Shown: positions 13,401 through 25,817 of the stretch, piece by piece
How positions within the stretch are numbered: the first letter of the stretch is position 1
Layout: each line of letters starts with the position of its first letter
Source of the DNA: Nautilus pompilius
Lineage: Eukaryota; Mollusca; Cephalopoda; Nautilida; Nautilidae
Direction of reading: 5' to 3'
NCBI GenBank assembly: GCA_018389105.1
Contig: JACATO010000975.1
Coordinates: 62,001-126,000, forward strand
Length of the DNA stretch: 64,000 bases
Position numbers and translations under genes: made by a program
The notes under the pieces: generated by a model
The model's input: the letters and a program-made list of their open reading frames with translations, nothing else
Database searches by the model: none
What the model was told of the DNA's origin: nothing

Positions 13401-15504
13401 GTCCAATAATTTTTATTCTAGATTGTCTTTTAAAGAGAAAATGGTCTGCATTAACAGTCTATATTACTTCTACCATTACCAAGGTTATGTGGCCAAAAAA
13501 ATACCAAAGTGTACTTACTCCCTTGACTCTTTTCTAATAATGATGATTAAAAAAGAACTTGAATTTTAGTAGTATCTTAATATTGCTGCTATTACTAAAA
13601 ACAATAAATGGCAAGATACAAATCAACAATTCAGGCCTTAAAATTTAAAATAAATATTGCACTAAACTGAATAATAGATAAATAATCCATTAAAATTGGT
13701 GTAAAAGACTGAAATTAATGCTCATAATACAAATAACAACTAAAATATTCATATACTTTAGAAAATAACACCACAAATTTTTTTTTAAATGCATTGGATA
13801 GGTTGGAAACTTCATAAAAGTTGTGAAATTATTATGAGACTTTCTGCTCCTGTAACTATCTCTCACTTACATTTAAAATATGCTGAATGACTTATTTTTC
13901 TTGCATACACGCACTTATCGATGTAGGGTATTTAAACTGTGCAAGGAGAGCTATGATAATAGAAAAGGAGAACAAATACCATCAACCTTAGAGAGAGAAA
14001 AGAAACAAAACTCATTTTATTAGGAGCACCTGTGTAAGAAACCTTTGCAAACGTCTGACATGGTTGAGTGCTAGGAACTGAAGACAAAACCACAATGAAG
14101 ATCAAGAGTGCACTAGTGCTAAAATGCCACACACATGCAAAATGAAATAATTCCTTAAAATTGTTTTTACACAGCTTTTTTAAAATACTAACAGTGCAAA
14201 ATTATTTCTCAAGATGCTGGGCAGTGAGATTTAACAAAAATCTGCAATAGTTGCAGATGCATTTCTTTTGAAAAAAGCAAAAATAAACTAAAATAGAATT
14301 TTAAAATTCAACTGCATTTTAACTTGAAACCTATCAAGTAAACTAATTTGCTTTTCAGTTTCATAAAATTATATTAAATTGTATTTTTTATATTAATACT
14401 TTTTTAAAAAAACAAATTGCAACTACAGACAAACCATTCATAAAGTATATTTCTTATGTGAAATATTGGCAAGTAATTAAAAAAAAATTGTTCTAATGAG
14501 TTGTTTTGGTCGACTAAAGGAGATTATCAAAATTAAAAGAAAATACATGCCAAATTTCTTTCAAAACTATGAGTCAATCAGTCATTCACATATTCCTTTG
14601 AAGATACAAGCATAATTGTTTTTAAATATCCACAGTATACAAAACCTTATAGAAACACTATGTGTAGACAGATTCAATGGTTTTCTTTTTTAAAAAATTT
14701 TACATTGTACACATCTTGCATTAAAATATAATTCTTATTTGACTAGTTGGAATACTTAAGCCATGAAAAATCCAATAATTCCAACTGATTCTTAATGCTA
14801 TCAACTACACAAAGTACCTAAGTGACCTCTCTCCCCCTATGCTTGTTAACCCATTACCCGGTATTTTTTATTCTGACAACTTAAAAATAATGCTTATTTC
14901 CATACATGTCTAGCATGAAAATACATGCACAAGAATAATGGTTTATTTTTATGTGAGCCAGCTGCGTACTAGATTTAATTAGGAAATTTATTAAAAAAGA
15001 AACAAAAATGCAATCAAATCTGGCTTGATAAAAGGTAAGACTGGCAGAAAATTTGTTTTAACAGATATTAAAAAAGTGTTTATTTGATATAGAAAAAAAA
15101 AAAACAAATTGTTTTGCATCCAAAATTCCATCTTAAAAACCCCAACAAACAATATACATATTTAATTTTAAGCCAAAGAAAATTTTGGTTGTTTATTGTT
15201 TCCCCCTTATGGCCATAAAAAAATAAATTAAACAAGTCTACATTTTTAAGCTAGTAAGGTTACCTTTCAGGTTTGAATTACCTCTACTTTTCTTAACAAG
15301 CATAACTTTCATTATATAAGAAAAAAAAAAGTCAGCAATATTTTTCGGGTATATTCTCTCTCACATTTTGATGTCTGTAAGCATTTCCAAAGGTAGAACT
15401 CCACACCTACTGCAGGTATGAATTGAGTGGAGTTATTTTTTATATGCTGCATTTGACTAGAAAAATCACAGGCTGATGACAGGGGAAAAGTGCAGATATA
15501 CATA
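10446..15504. other. Intergenic or intronic AT-rich stretch
   Basis: No coding exon, RNA gene or bounded transposon was recognised. Many A/T homopolymers and simple AT-rich tracts. Confidence 0.4.
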
Positions 15505-17007
15505 CAGTGTGGACAAAAATATAAGAACAATGTCAGAACATAAATTGACGTGCGCTATTTTAAAATGAACAATCCAGCATGGGCGTCACTAATTGAAAAA
15601 CAATTTCTTGTTCTTTTAATTGACATATACATCAATATGATCAATAATAAATATTTTGCATATGCTTGCTTTTTTTTTCATTATGAAGTAAATTCCATGG
15701 CAACAGTTTAAGAATGTCAACTGCTTATTTCTGTGGACATCCAACAGAATATAGTAATGTAATGCATAACTGTTTTAGCATTCTACAATCATTAAAAAAG
15801 AGTTTAAGTCCAATGAAACATGCATGAATCAAGGAGTTGCAAGAGAAGAAACTCATGTGTTCCGAGATTGCTAAGCTGGTTGAGTGCAGTAAAACAGCTT
15901 GTTATGTATCCTGGAAACCATATGAACAAATAGGCAGCTTCATCACACTCCAGAGAAGAGGCAGATCCTGAAAAACTGATGCTCTGACTTATTGGAAAAT
16001 GAAGTGTCTATTCAAAATGAAACCGCACAAGATGTCCAGTGACATTTTAAAGGAGTTGGAGGAGCTACAATCCAAACAAGAACAGTCCAGCAAAGGCTTT
16101 GTAATTTTGAATTGATGAGGCACATTGTCAGGAAGGAAGCCTTTGTTTCCTTGAAGAACCAAAAGCCTAACTTCAGTTTATTAAAGACCATCTCCACTGG
16201 ACCCTGAAAATGTGAGCCAGGGTACTTTGGCCCAACGAATCACAGTTCCAGAGGTTTGGATCAGATGGTTGGATTTACATGCAGCAAAGATTTAGTGAAG
16301 CATTCCATCCAAAGAGTACCAAACCAAACTGACAATCAAAGGTGGAGTGAGTCCATTTGTTTACCTAGACATTTGACCATTATACTAGAATTGCATTCTG
16401 AGGATTGCCTCCCTCCCTCAACTGAATTTTCTAACAAGATAATGATCTGAAACATTTGGCTATCATCATGAAGCAGTACTCGACAGATCAGAAAATTCCA
16501 GTTCTAAAGTGGCTGACTCAAAGCCCTGATTTGAATCCAAAAGGGAATCTATGAAATGACACAGACAAAGCTATTAAGATAAAAAAAAAAAAACTAAACA
16601 TTTGGATCAATTGTACCAAATTATTCAGTCAACTTTGGCTGATATTTGCGCAGACTGGTGTATTTGTCAAGCACCATCAGACTAATTGATGTTTATGGCT
16701 GTGTGAACAAATAGTAACACTTCCTCAGCCTGTTTTGCATTATCTCTAAAAAAATGGGATTCTGTGACAAAATTTTGAATACGTTTGATTCATTTTTTAA
16801 ACTTTTGTCGCCACGAAATTCTGTTATGTTACAAAAGCAAGCCTGTGCAAAATATTTACTACTGATCATGTTGATGTACCTGTCAAATGAAACAAGATAT
16901 TGCTTTTCTACCATTGTAATGCCCAAGTTTGAATCTTCATTTTTATATTATTTAGGTGTCATTCTATGTTTGTCCTTATCATTCTTAAACTTTTTTTTTT
17001 GCCACTG
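15505..17007 (+). mobile_element. Decayed Tc1-like transposon with terminal repeats
   Basis: The left end reads TA then CAGTGTGGACAAAAATATAA; the right end is an imperfect inverse ending GCCACTG then TA. The 1503-bp length fits Tc1-like elements. Plus-strand remnants of transposase follow in order: a helix-turn-helix-like segment near 15840, a W-P-N-E-S-x-F-x-x-F-G-S-D-G-W-type motif near 16230-16280, and a Q-S-P-D-L-N-P motif near 16520, split by frameshifts and stops. It lies 3' of SRA1 and is probably outside that gene. Confidence 0.75.
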
Positions 17008-17314
17008 TACATAAGTAATTAAAAAAGAAATAAACAGTTTGATGACTTATGGTAAGCACAGGAATGGATATTTTTCTAATCCATGTCCAAAATCAAATAG
17101 GTAGGATATAGCAAACCTAGAAAACAAACAATCCTGGTGTTTAACTAAAGCCAGGCTCTAACTATACCTGTGCTTGGAAGCCAACACAGTGCTTCTGTTA
17201 AAATCCCCCAACATCAGCAAAGAGGTTTTTTGAAAATTTTCACATAAAAAAGAAAAATATTTGCATTTTGCTAGTGAAGAAATATATATGGATTGGTCAA
17301 TGTCTTCTTGAACC

Positions 17315-17590
17315 CTAACTGTCAGTTTCCTTTGTGCCATCAGCAGCAGCAGCTGCTTGTGGACTATCTGAGTCTTCTGGCAATACAGGTGATGACACAA
17401 CCATTGGAATGCCCACATTTGCTGCCATTGCTTTCTGGGAGAAATGAGATTCTTCTTGCATAAATGAGGTTGTTTCCATGCCATGGAAAGATGTTCGAGG
17501 TACAGCATTCCCAGAATGATCACCTGCAGATGGTTGGCACTTCATGGCCTCTTGAATGATTCGTTTGATGCCAACCATCCAGAGATTTAC
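17315..17590 (-). CDS. SRA1: SRA1 exon 6 and stop
   Basis: The acceptor is CTAATTTCAG. The exon starts VNLWMVGIKRIIQE, the last helix of the domain, followed by a Met/Ser/Ala-rich tail ending KETDS and TAG at 17317-17315. No convincing poly(A) signal was fixed before the Tc1-like element, so the 3' end is open. Confidence 0.9.
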   Translation of the reverse strand, partial: VNLWMVGIKRIIQEAMKCQPSAGDHSGNAVPRTSFHGMETTSFMQEESHFSQKAMAANVGIPMVVSSPVLPEDSDSPQAAAAADGTKETDS

Positions 17591-19119
17591 CTGAAATTAG
17601 AGTGCTGCTCATTAACTTCTTTCTTTAAACATTAAAAGGTTGGGGCATTCTATCTAAAAACCCCTGGAATAAAATTTGAAATTAGTTGCTGTATTGTTGG
17701 CATGCAAGACTGATTAAAACAATGTGTATAAACATCTACAGTATTTTTCAGCATATAAGTCAATACATTTTTCCCCCTGGAATTCAAGATTCCAACTTAT
17801 ACTCCAAATCAACTTATCTTTAGATAGTGACAATGAAATTGCTTTAATGAAAAAAAAAATATGGTGGTGTGTTATTTTCTGAAAGAGACTGCAAAACTGT
17901 TCATTCAAAACAAACCACAAAAATTACTATCTGGAACATCTGTTGATTGGGTGAGCAATTCACCATTAATGTGCTCACAAATTACATTCTATCTATCCTT
18001 TTCAATCCTATGTACAAATACTGCCAACCAATCCTCTACTTCATCTCAAAATGCCTCCCATAAAATCACATAAGTCATAATGGCAACTTTTAAGCTAGAA
18101 GTTGTCAATTTTGCTAAAGAAAACGATGTTAATATGGCCATGCACAGGAAATATGGTCTCAGTGAGAAATGTGTTAGGGATTGGTGTAAAACGAAAAATA
18201 TGTTATGGACTACAAGAAAAACCCAGAAGGCAAATCACAGCTGCAATGCTAGGTGGACTAACATTGAGGATAAGTTGGGAGGAAAATGTGCTGACCCAAA
18301 AGTGCATACCATGAACTTAGTACTGTATAGCTAAGACTAAAGGCCAAACAAATCTCAACTGGTGATCACTATCTTTACATTTCTCCCTTTCTTTCTTTTG
18401 GTGGTTTCCCTGGAGATGGTTGTCATATCATTCAATCAGAGGACTGCTGGTTGATCTAGTTGTGAATGCCAAATGTCAGACAATTTGAAACCAAGCTGAA
18501 TATCAACTCATACTATCAAAAATGAAATTGTGAATTGAATTTAAATTCAAGTTAGCTGTAATATCTCAGATAGATAAATGACACAAGATCACCTTATGAT
18601 CACTGATGTCATGCAGTGACTTAAAATAGATATCAGTACTTTCAATACCAGAACTGATGATAATGTTTGCAGTTTGTTTCAAATCACTCTCTATGATTAC
18701 AAACATGTTGAAAAACTATTTCAATACTATTTATCTGGAAGACTGTCCAACAAAGTAGTTCCATGGTATGCACTAAAAGCTCATTAATATTCATTAGCCT
18801 GAAAGTACCCCATAGATAGCATTGTGATGCAATATTGTACCAAATTAAACACTGATTTTCTAAATATTTCCTGTTTATAAATTTAAAAAAGTTAATCATA
18901 CAAATGTAACATATGAAAAGAAACTACTTATTTCAAAAGCCAAAATCAGATGCCTTAAATATTTTAAAATAATAATTGATGTTGTTGACTGGGTTTTGAT
19001 TCATATTTAATATACTCTTGAAAGTTCTTTTTTTATATTTAAATGCCTTCTGAATGCCTAAAGAGATAAAGCAAATTATTTAATTAACAATGCTATGAAG
19101 ATGACATTACATCTGGTTC

Positions 19120-19154
<35 letters not shown>

Positions 19155-22100
19155 TAAAATCAACAATATTTTTAAAAGGACAACAAAACAAAGTAAAATA
19201 GCATAAAAGAATACCCTCATTTACAAAAATTCAGTTATATATGAACTGCATAAAAATTCAGAACATGAGAAGACTGGAAATATTATCACTTACTTCAGCA
19301 GTATGATCAACCATTAGTGTTAGGTGTATCTCATGAGCAATATCACAGTGACCATCTTTTAGAGCTGAGGGTAAAAAAAAACAAATGAACAGATATTCTG
19401 ATAATTGGTACACTGAAACATTAACAATTCTTAAGCAGCTCAGTATATAGCACTGTCCATGCCTTTACCGTTAATTTCCTTATTCAGCTAGCACTGGCTT
19501 GTAATATATACTAGTAGCTAAAATTATATCAACACCATAAATAACTAATTTTTTAAAAGTTCAGTTATACCATAAAATAATATCCTTTGGTCAAAACAAT
19601 ATTGCAAAGTATGCATTTATTGAATTCTACTACTCTCTTATAATTGCATCTTCACAAGAATCACAAAGCTATTACATTAAGGAATGTTTAGTAGGGGCCC
19701 AATAAATATCAAAAGAATAATTAGTTGACTTCGTGTTAAAAATGCATTTTTAGATATTAATACATACATACACAAACATTTTGTTTAAAACCATAAAATG
19801 ATGCAATAATTTTGACCACCATTGTATATCTATATATATATTTGAGATGGTGAAAGTAAATTCATCCTGACAACTTTAAGATGAGAAATTTCCCATCTCT
19901 CCATGCAAATTATAAGCTTTAAAATTAGTACAATAGAAAAATGGAAGGTGGTAAACATCCAGAAAATTCCATATAATAGAGCAGCTGGCAATTTAATGAT
20001 CAACATAGTTACTGGTGAAAAAGCAAAATCTCAGTTTTCTCAATTTAGTCTTCTAAAGTTTAAGGGTGAATTAAAAATGAACTTTTGTTTTTAGTGATGA
20101 GTAAATTAGTGTAGACTTGATTTTAATATTACCAGCAAAAACTGTCAACATAAGTTTTATATATTTATTTTTTTTAAAAGAGGGAGGAAACTGGATTTGC
20201 AAATTAGGGCATAAGAAGATTATTTACCTATGGTTAAGTGTGTCATTTTTATTTTCACTGCATCAGATAACTGGCCTTTGTTCCAGCAGTCCTCAAAAAA
20301 GTTCAATTTTCTATTTACATCTTCAATGGCTCGAATCTGAAAAAGTGGAAATGCAGAAGACAGGTATCAGCTTTATTTGAACAGTTTTCAAAACAAATTA
20401 TTCCACAAATGAACAACTTGCAAAAGCAATAAGTAAATAAATAAAGAAGAGAGAAAGACCTTTATGAGCAAAAGTCAAAAGTTAATGTTTATAATTGATC
20501 ATTGTGTGTGTGGACAAATCCATCCTCAGCCAATACTTAGCTTTGACTATTCTAGCCCAGAATAGAGTCTGAAACCATCAGTGTATTCAAACCTGACTAA
20601 CTATGAAAAGTCTGTCCCTTATAGAAGTACATGCGTAGCTGTGAATTCAGACATTTTAATAAAAACACCAAAGTCCAAATATAAATTTTAAAAAAAAGAA
20701 TATTGAATCTTATTATAGGCTTAAGCAATAAAGAAATAAAGACCTATTTTGTTTTAAATTACAAACTTATCAAAATTACAAACCACCCACCATTCCTTAG
20801 CTAAAGATAATTTTGTATTTTTTAAAAAACCTTCCACATTTCAATTGTTTTAAATGTTTCCAAAATCTTTTTTGCCTGTGATAATGAGAGATTCCTGTAA
20901 CCTGGAATAACTGCAGAATCTGGATTATTTTTATAAAGATGAGATTAAATTATGAGATTTCTGTAAGCATCCTCCCCATACATACATTTTAGCATAGAAG
21001 AAATCTAAAGTATTTCATTTTGCCTTGCATTGCGTGTGACCATTCATTAGCATGGATAAATGATCTATTTTCAATCATAATGGGAAGTATTTTCATTTAA
21101 ATTTCATAGCCTGATTCTTTTTATTCATCAGCTATTTCTTGCTAAAAAGTACTCAATATTCTGTTATATTAAATGCTGAATTATTTTTCATTTCTCAGTA
21201 ATATTTTTTCCAGCATTTGGTTAAATTCTTTCATTTTTCATGTGCAGCATCTGAATCATTAGCTCATGATTTTTGACGCATCGATGCTCAATACACATTT
21301 AAGGAAAGAGGGGTATCATTTATAACTTTCAGCCCCTGTACTTCTATCTTTCTGATAATACTATTAGTTTATTAAACCTGCTAAGAAAGGAAGAAATGTA
21401 TGCATTTCCGTTTAGCCAATCAACTGTTCTAATGAAAATTTTGTTCCTTTCTTTACACCAACCAAATTAGCAACATTCAACTTTGGATTATAATGAGGAA
21501 CTCAGAACATCAGCAGGTTCTCCACACATTCACTTACATGACTTTAGATTTTGTATTTAAATACATTTCAAAAGAACTAGTGCAGAGGAAAAACTTTTAA
21601 ATACATTTTTTTAAATGACTCTAGTGAAAAATATTTAAACTTAAAAAAAAAATGCAAATGTTGGACAGCTAATACATATCTTTTCAAACAACACTATTTA
21701 TTTTCAATGAAAAAGAAAAAAGAAAGAGCACGAATAGTGAAACGGGAATTTTGTTCATTTAAATCTGGTTTTTGATAGTAAATAAACAGGAATTCCATTA
21801 TTCTCAACCTAAGTTTCATGACACCAGACCAGAATCTTGATGTTATCAGAGGGATTGTCCTGTATATGCCATGGATTGCTTCTTTACGTTTTACTTAACC
21901 CCCCCCCGTTTTTTTTTGTTTTGTAATTTTTTGGATACTCTTACCTGCAAGCATGCTTTGCATTTTTCAAACACTGACTGCATATTTTCTAATAAAAATT
22001 TTAATAACTCTTCATCAGATCTCAAGGTTAATTTCTCCATCAATTTATCTATAGCTTCCTTAGAAGACATAGATGCTTCTTTGAGTTCAGTGCCACAAGT

Positions 22101-25100
22101 ATCCTTTTTAAGACTATCAATTGCAGCATGGCTGCCACTGAGATTAGGGACCAGTAAAGGTAAAGGAGATGGGGTGTCCGTGTTGTGGGCTGGGGGAAGC
22201 AGGTGTATGGTGCCGAGAGTTGGTGGTCCAGTTTCTGGATTTAAAAGAATCCCTGAAAATGATGAAAAAAGAAAAAAACATGAAAAATATTTCATAGGGT
22301 ACACACATTTATTAAATTAACCAAACCAATAAGTGGTATGTGTACAGATCTTAAGAATGCTGCACATGCATTTTGTGTATAAACTATTTTGGAAAAACCT
22401 GATTTGTTCTGTTGCTTCTTGGAGTTTACTCATACTTCATTTGTAAGATTTACCCCCTAATAAATGCAGTAAAACTGATGATCCACAGAGAGTCCACAAT
22501 TTGTGTGGTTAACTGGATATTCAAAACTTCAAAAACTAAAACACTTACAAACAGAAATTTTAGCAAAATAATAATAATTTTCACTTTAAATAAAGACAAA
22601 ATAAGGCTTTCTTCCTTCCCATTTTAATCAATGTGCTGTTAAAAGTTCTATTTTTATAGCTGCACCAAGCAAATGTCTTCTAAATGTTAATTGTGCTAAA
22701 CTTACAAATGCCATGTTGTCGTGGCATCTAGTAAAAAAGACGAGAAAGAATTATGTACTCCGGGTATTCAGAAACTTGGAAATCTATTCCATGGCATTAA
22801 ATACCAAATTTAGAAAAAAAAGGCAGATAGACAATGAAATGAAACAGATTAGGATATTAAAATAAAGTTTTAGCAAAGTCTATTGCACTTTTTTAAAGAT
22901 GTATATATTAAGTGTTATTTTGTAATGAACTTTCTAGAAATTATACTTTCTGGTGATCATGATTTCAGTGAATTTTTATTATTTTGGCTGAAACTGTAAA
23001 AAAGAAAGTGTAGTAATTGGTTTTATAATTAGATAGGTTTTAAATTGAATTTTAGTGTACCTATACATGCCTTGCACAGATTTTTAATGAGTAAATTTGC
23101 TGTCTCAATGCTTTATTTATGGCATAAATTTTAAATTAAATAACAATGCCTGCATATTATCTATTCTACTTAAGAAATCTGTGCCTATATTTAAAGCCAA
23201 ACTTAAAATGGCTAATAAGCAGGACAGAATTTGTTGCCAAGTATTTCAATAGTCATGCATGTTATAGCAATTTTAAAATTTTAAAAACTAAGTTGACTGT
23301 TGATCTTTTTAAAGAAAATTCTAGGTGGAGTAATGAGGATCTTAACCAGAACATAATAAACTTTTCAGCAGTGATAACCAGAAATAGTAGATTTTTAGGT
23401 TAATGGGTGCGCGTGCGTGAGAGATTATATAAATATTTAAAATGAATGTTGGACCTAGTTATGACTGGAATCATAACAAAACAACAATTTTATCTTTCTA
23501 GCAAAATTTCTGAAACAAAATAAACTAAACAAAGAATTCTTGTTTAGTATCCTATTTCTGTAGTGTTTAATCTTTATTTTTATTTACAATTTTAATTTCT
23601 GAATTCTCTCATTTTAACTATGATCCACATTTGTAATTTTCCTTATTTATTCCACTTGTAGCTTCCATGCTATGTAACAGTTAACATCAAATTATGGTTT
23701 TATGGAATTTAAAAATAAATAAATATAATTTTCTCATGTAGTGCAGCACCTGTCATCTAACAAGAGTTGAGGCTTTGTCAGTTTCTAGGTGATGAGCACC
23801 ATATTCAAGAGTTCAGGCTATGGGAAATCCACATAATTAAATGAGTTCTACATAATAAAAATTAATTTCCATCAGTTTATTTCTGAGAGTAAAAACTTTA
23901 CCAGAAATTTCTGTTCTAAACTTTCAAAAAATTCTCAGATAGATACTGATTAAAAAAGAAAATACTTGGGAAAAATAATAAGAGGTCACATGTGTTTTGT
24001 CTGTTTCAGTCTGTTAGTGCATTGCTCAGAATGAAATCAAGGACTAGTTAAAAGGAACACTTAAGTCTGTACATAAACAAACTTAATATAATTTACCTGC
24101 ATCATCAGTTTCAAAAGAATTCAAGTAAATTTTAACTTTTGATACTTTTTAAAACGAGCAATGCCATTGCTTTCTTCTGAAGACAACAAATGATTAAGCA
24201 AATTATAGCTGCACAAGATAGTGTACAGCAGTATGACATTTGTAAGGGTTCTCACATCAATGCTATTTTTTTCGTTTTACACACTTCAAGAGAGCTGAAA
24301 AACACAAGATGACAGGCTCCAGTATCAACATGAGAATGTTCTGGACTGCTATGGTTAAAGGGCCAGAGTTTAAAGCTCAATCAAAATTGGCTTGGTTTGG
24401 CATGCTCCCCTCCCTTCTTCACCAGCTAATTGCATGGGTTTTCTTTGGTTTCCTCCCACATCTAAACAAAATAAAGGATTCTAGTAGAGACTTTCTGTGG
24501 TAGTCATGCAGCTAACCTTCACACCCTGGACTCCTCCACTTGGTTTAGGAAACTAAAACCAAGGAGTAACCTTTGGTGGATGCCTTTCGTGGTGACGACA
24601 ACATGCAGGTTTGAAGAAGAGATGTTAATTCTACCATTAAAAGCAAATCATAGTATGTGCTAAACTTGAAGCATAAATTACTGAAATGTTTCCAGATGAA
24701 TATTAGCTGCTAAGTTTGAATTTTTGATGTTTAAGAAGAAACCTAACAGAAGTTTTTAAAATAACTGGGGGAGGGGAGGTTTTGTGTGGACACATAACAA
24801 AGTTACTAATACTAGGGATCATAATTATAAATTAGCTAAGATCCCAGGATGATTAGACATCAGAAAATGTTAGTAGTAGAACTGTTAGTGGTGAGTGGAA
24901 TAAATTACTGGCAAGTGTAGTCAACAGCGTAAGTAGCAATCGGTTAAGTAACCTTATTTCCCCTATACTCGGGCCTCTCGCATTCCTGGACAATGTCTGT
25001 AGACCTGCACCGCCGCTGCTAAGCTGAGCAAATCCACGACGAAATGGGAAAACACAAGACAAAACTTACTGGGTTTTTCTGAGTTTTCAGGCGTTTCTGA

Positions 25101-25817
25101 TGACATGGGGAATGCAACTCTTTTGTTCAGCACATTCTTCCTGGGCCTGGCTTGCTTGGAAGAACTGGCTGCGAAGTCAAAGGCCGGAGGGTCGTTCCAC
25201 CCCCTCTCTGGAGTACCTGCAGCGAGAGGAGAACCGTTACACCGCCTGGAAACAAGACAAAAGGGTAGAGAATCCGCTGCACATGTGACGGGAAAAGGCT
25301 AAAGCTCGGGGCCCCTGGGGATGGTGATCGGCAGGGAAACTGTCCCGTCCTCGACACCTGCATTCCCACCCCCCACCTTCTCCTTCCACTGTTATTGTTC
25401 GATTTGCATGGACCCCCCCCCCACAGGAGATCGGTGGTCTGGGGGAGCAACACAAATCACAAACCGTGCGCCTCCGAGCGGGGGGGGGGGGGGGGTTGTT
25501 GTTTTCATTCGAACGACGGAGACACAGTCGTCTGCTCGCCGCCGGCTCCAGTTACCTACCTACCTGGCAGCAGAGATACCGCTGTCAAACTCGTCGTCAG
25601 ATTGAGGGAGAGAGAAAAAAAAACAAAACAAAAACAAAAAAAAAACAAAACACAACAAGCGAACAGGAATGAGCCCCGTTCTCACTAACGAACGGGGATA
25701 CGAATGTCATTATCCATCGGTAAAATAAATAAATAAATAAATAAATAAAAAAAAAAAGTTTAGTCCCTCCTGCGTATTTGAATTGAGTGCCAACTCACCA
25801 GGTTTCAAAGCCGCCAT
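17315..25817 (-). CDS. SRA1: SRA1 homologue (steroid receptor RNA activator protein), six coding exons
   Basis: Coding exons on the minus strand are 25817-25799, 25216-25070, 22252-21945, 20336-20228, 19364-19294 and 17590-17315; together 930 bp, 309 codons plus stop, with all phases consistent. The N-terminus MAALKPGTPERGWNDPP matches the conserved SRA1 start (human has KPGNKERGWNDPP). The C-terminal SRA1 helical-bundle domain, about residues 140-235, includes MVDHTAEVNLWMVGIKRII, matching human MVDHVTEVSQWMVGVKRLI. SRA1 proteins are known as nuclear receptor coregulators whose transcript also acts as RNA; the domain is related to the Sec31 C-terminus. This copy is longer than the human protein (about 236 residues), through a longer middle and a Ser/Ala-rich tail of about 75 residues. 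The start has G at -3 and +4. Confidence 0.92.
17739..18340 (+). mobile_element. pogo-like (CENP-B helix-turn-helix) transposon fragment in SRA1 intron 5
   Basis: At 18080-18334 the plus strand encodes FKLEVVNFAKENDVNMAMHR then KYGLSEKCVRDWCKTKN, the DNA-binding helix-turn-helix seen at the N-terminus of pogo/jerky-type transposases, followed by a second segment with RWTNIEDKL. No DDE catalytic part follows. It is antisense to SRA1. The left edge near 17739 (CAGTATTTTTCAGCATATAA) is a possible terminal repeat; the right edge is unknown. Confidence 0.65.
19121..19150. repeat. (TAA)10 microsatellite in SRA1 intron 5
   Basis: Perfect trinucleotide array, adjoining exon 5 downstream on the minus strand. 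Confidence 0.9.
19294..19364 (-). CDS. SRA1: SRA1 exon 5
   Basis: The acceptor is CCCTCAG, the donor GTAAGT. It encodes LKDGHCDIAHEIHLTLMVDH and TAE, the core helix of the domain (human DDIHRSLMVDHVTE). Phase 1 to phase 0. Confidence 0.92.
20228..20336 (-). CDS. SRA1: SRA1 exon 4
   Basis: The acceptor is CCACTTTTTCAG, the donor GTAAAT. It encodes IRAIEDVNRKLNFFEDCWNK and GQLSDAVKIKM, aligning with the human segment containing DDISRRLALLQEQW and GGKLSIPVKKRM. Phase 0 to phase 1. Confidence 0.92.
20337..21944. other. SRA1 intron 3
   Basis: AT-rich intron without recognised coding or transposon sequence. Confidence 0.6.
21945..22252 (-). CDS. SRA1: SRA1 exon 3
   Basis: The acceptor is a T-rich tract ending TTTTCAG, the donor GTAAGA. 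The first half is Pro-rich linker (LNPETGPPTLG); the second half begins the helical domain with KEAIDKLMEKL and ENMQSVFEKCKACLQ. It leaves in phase 0. Confidence 0.9.
22253..25069. other. SRA1 intron 2
   Basis: AT-rich for most of its length, becoming CpG-richer from about 24950 as it enters the promoter island. No other exon or bounded repeat was recognised. Confidence 0.6.
25070..25216 (-). CDS. SRA1: SRA1 exon 2
   Basis: The acceptor is CTCTCGCTGCAG, the donor GTAAGT. It encodes TPERGWNDPPAFDF, the family's most conserved N-terminal motif, then a basic, Ser-rich segment ending ENSEKP. It enters and leaves in phase 1. Confidence 0.92.
25480..25495. repeat. G16 run
   Basis: Uninterrupted guanines in SRA1 intron 1; able in principle to form a G-quadruplex, and a likely length-variable or assembly-error site. 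Confidence 0.9.
25722..25750. repeat. (AAAT)n microsatellite in SRA1 intron 1
   Basis: About seven tandem copies, followed by an A run. Confidence 0.9.
25799..25817 (-). CDS. SRA1: SRA1 exon 1 (coding part)
   Basis: Nineteen coding bases, MAALKP plus one base, then donor GTGAGT. The ATG lies in AATGGCGGC, close to a YY1-type start-site motif. The split Gly codon is completed by the GT that opens exon 2. Confidence 0.85.

Noticed and set aside
25321..25688. Several overlapping open frames of 60-110 codons
   Set aside because: They read through the G16 run and a low-complexity Lys/Gln tract within SRA1 intron 1, and no splice or start evidence favours them.
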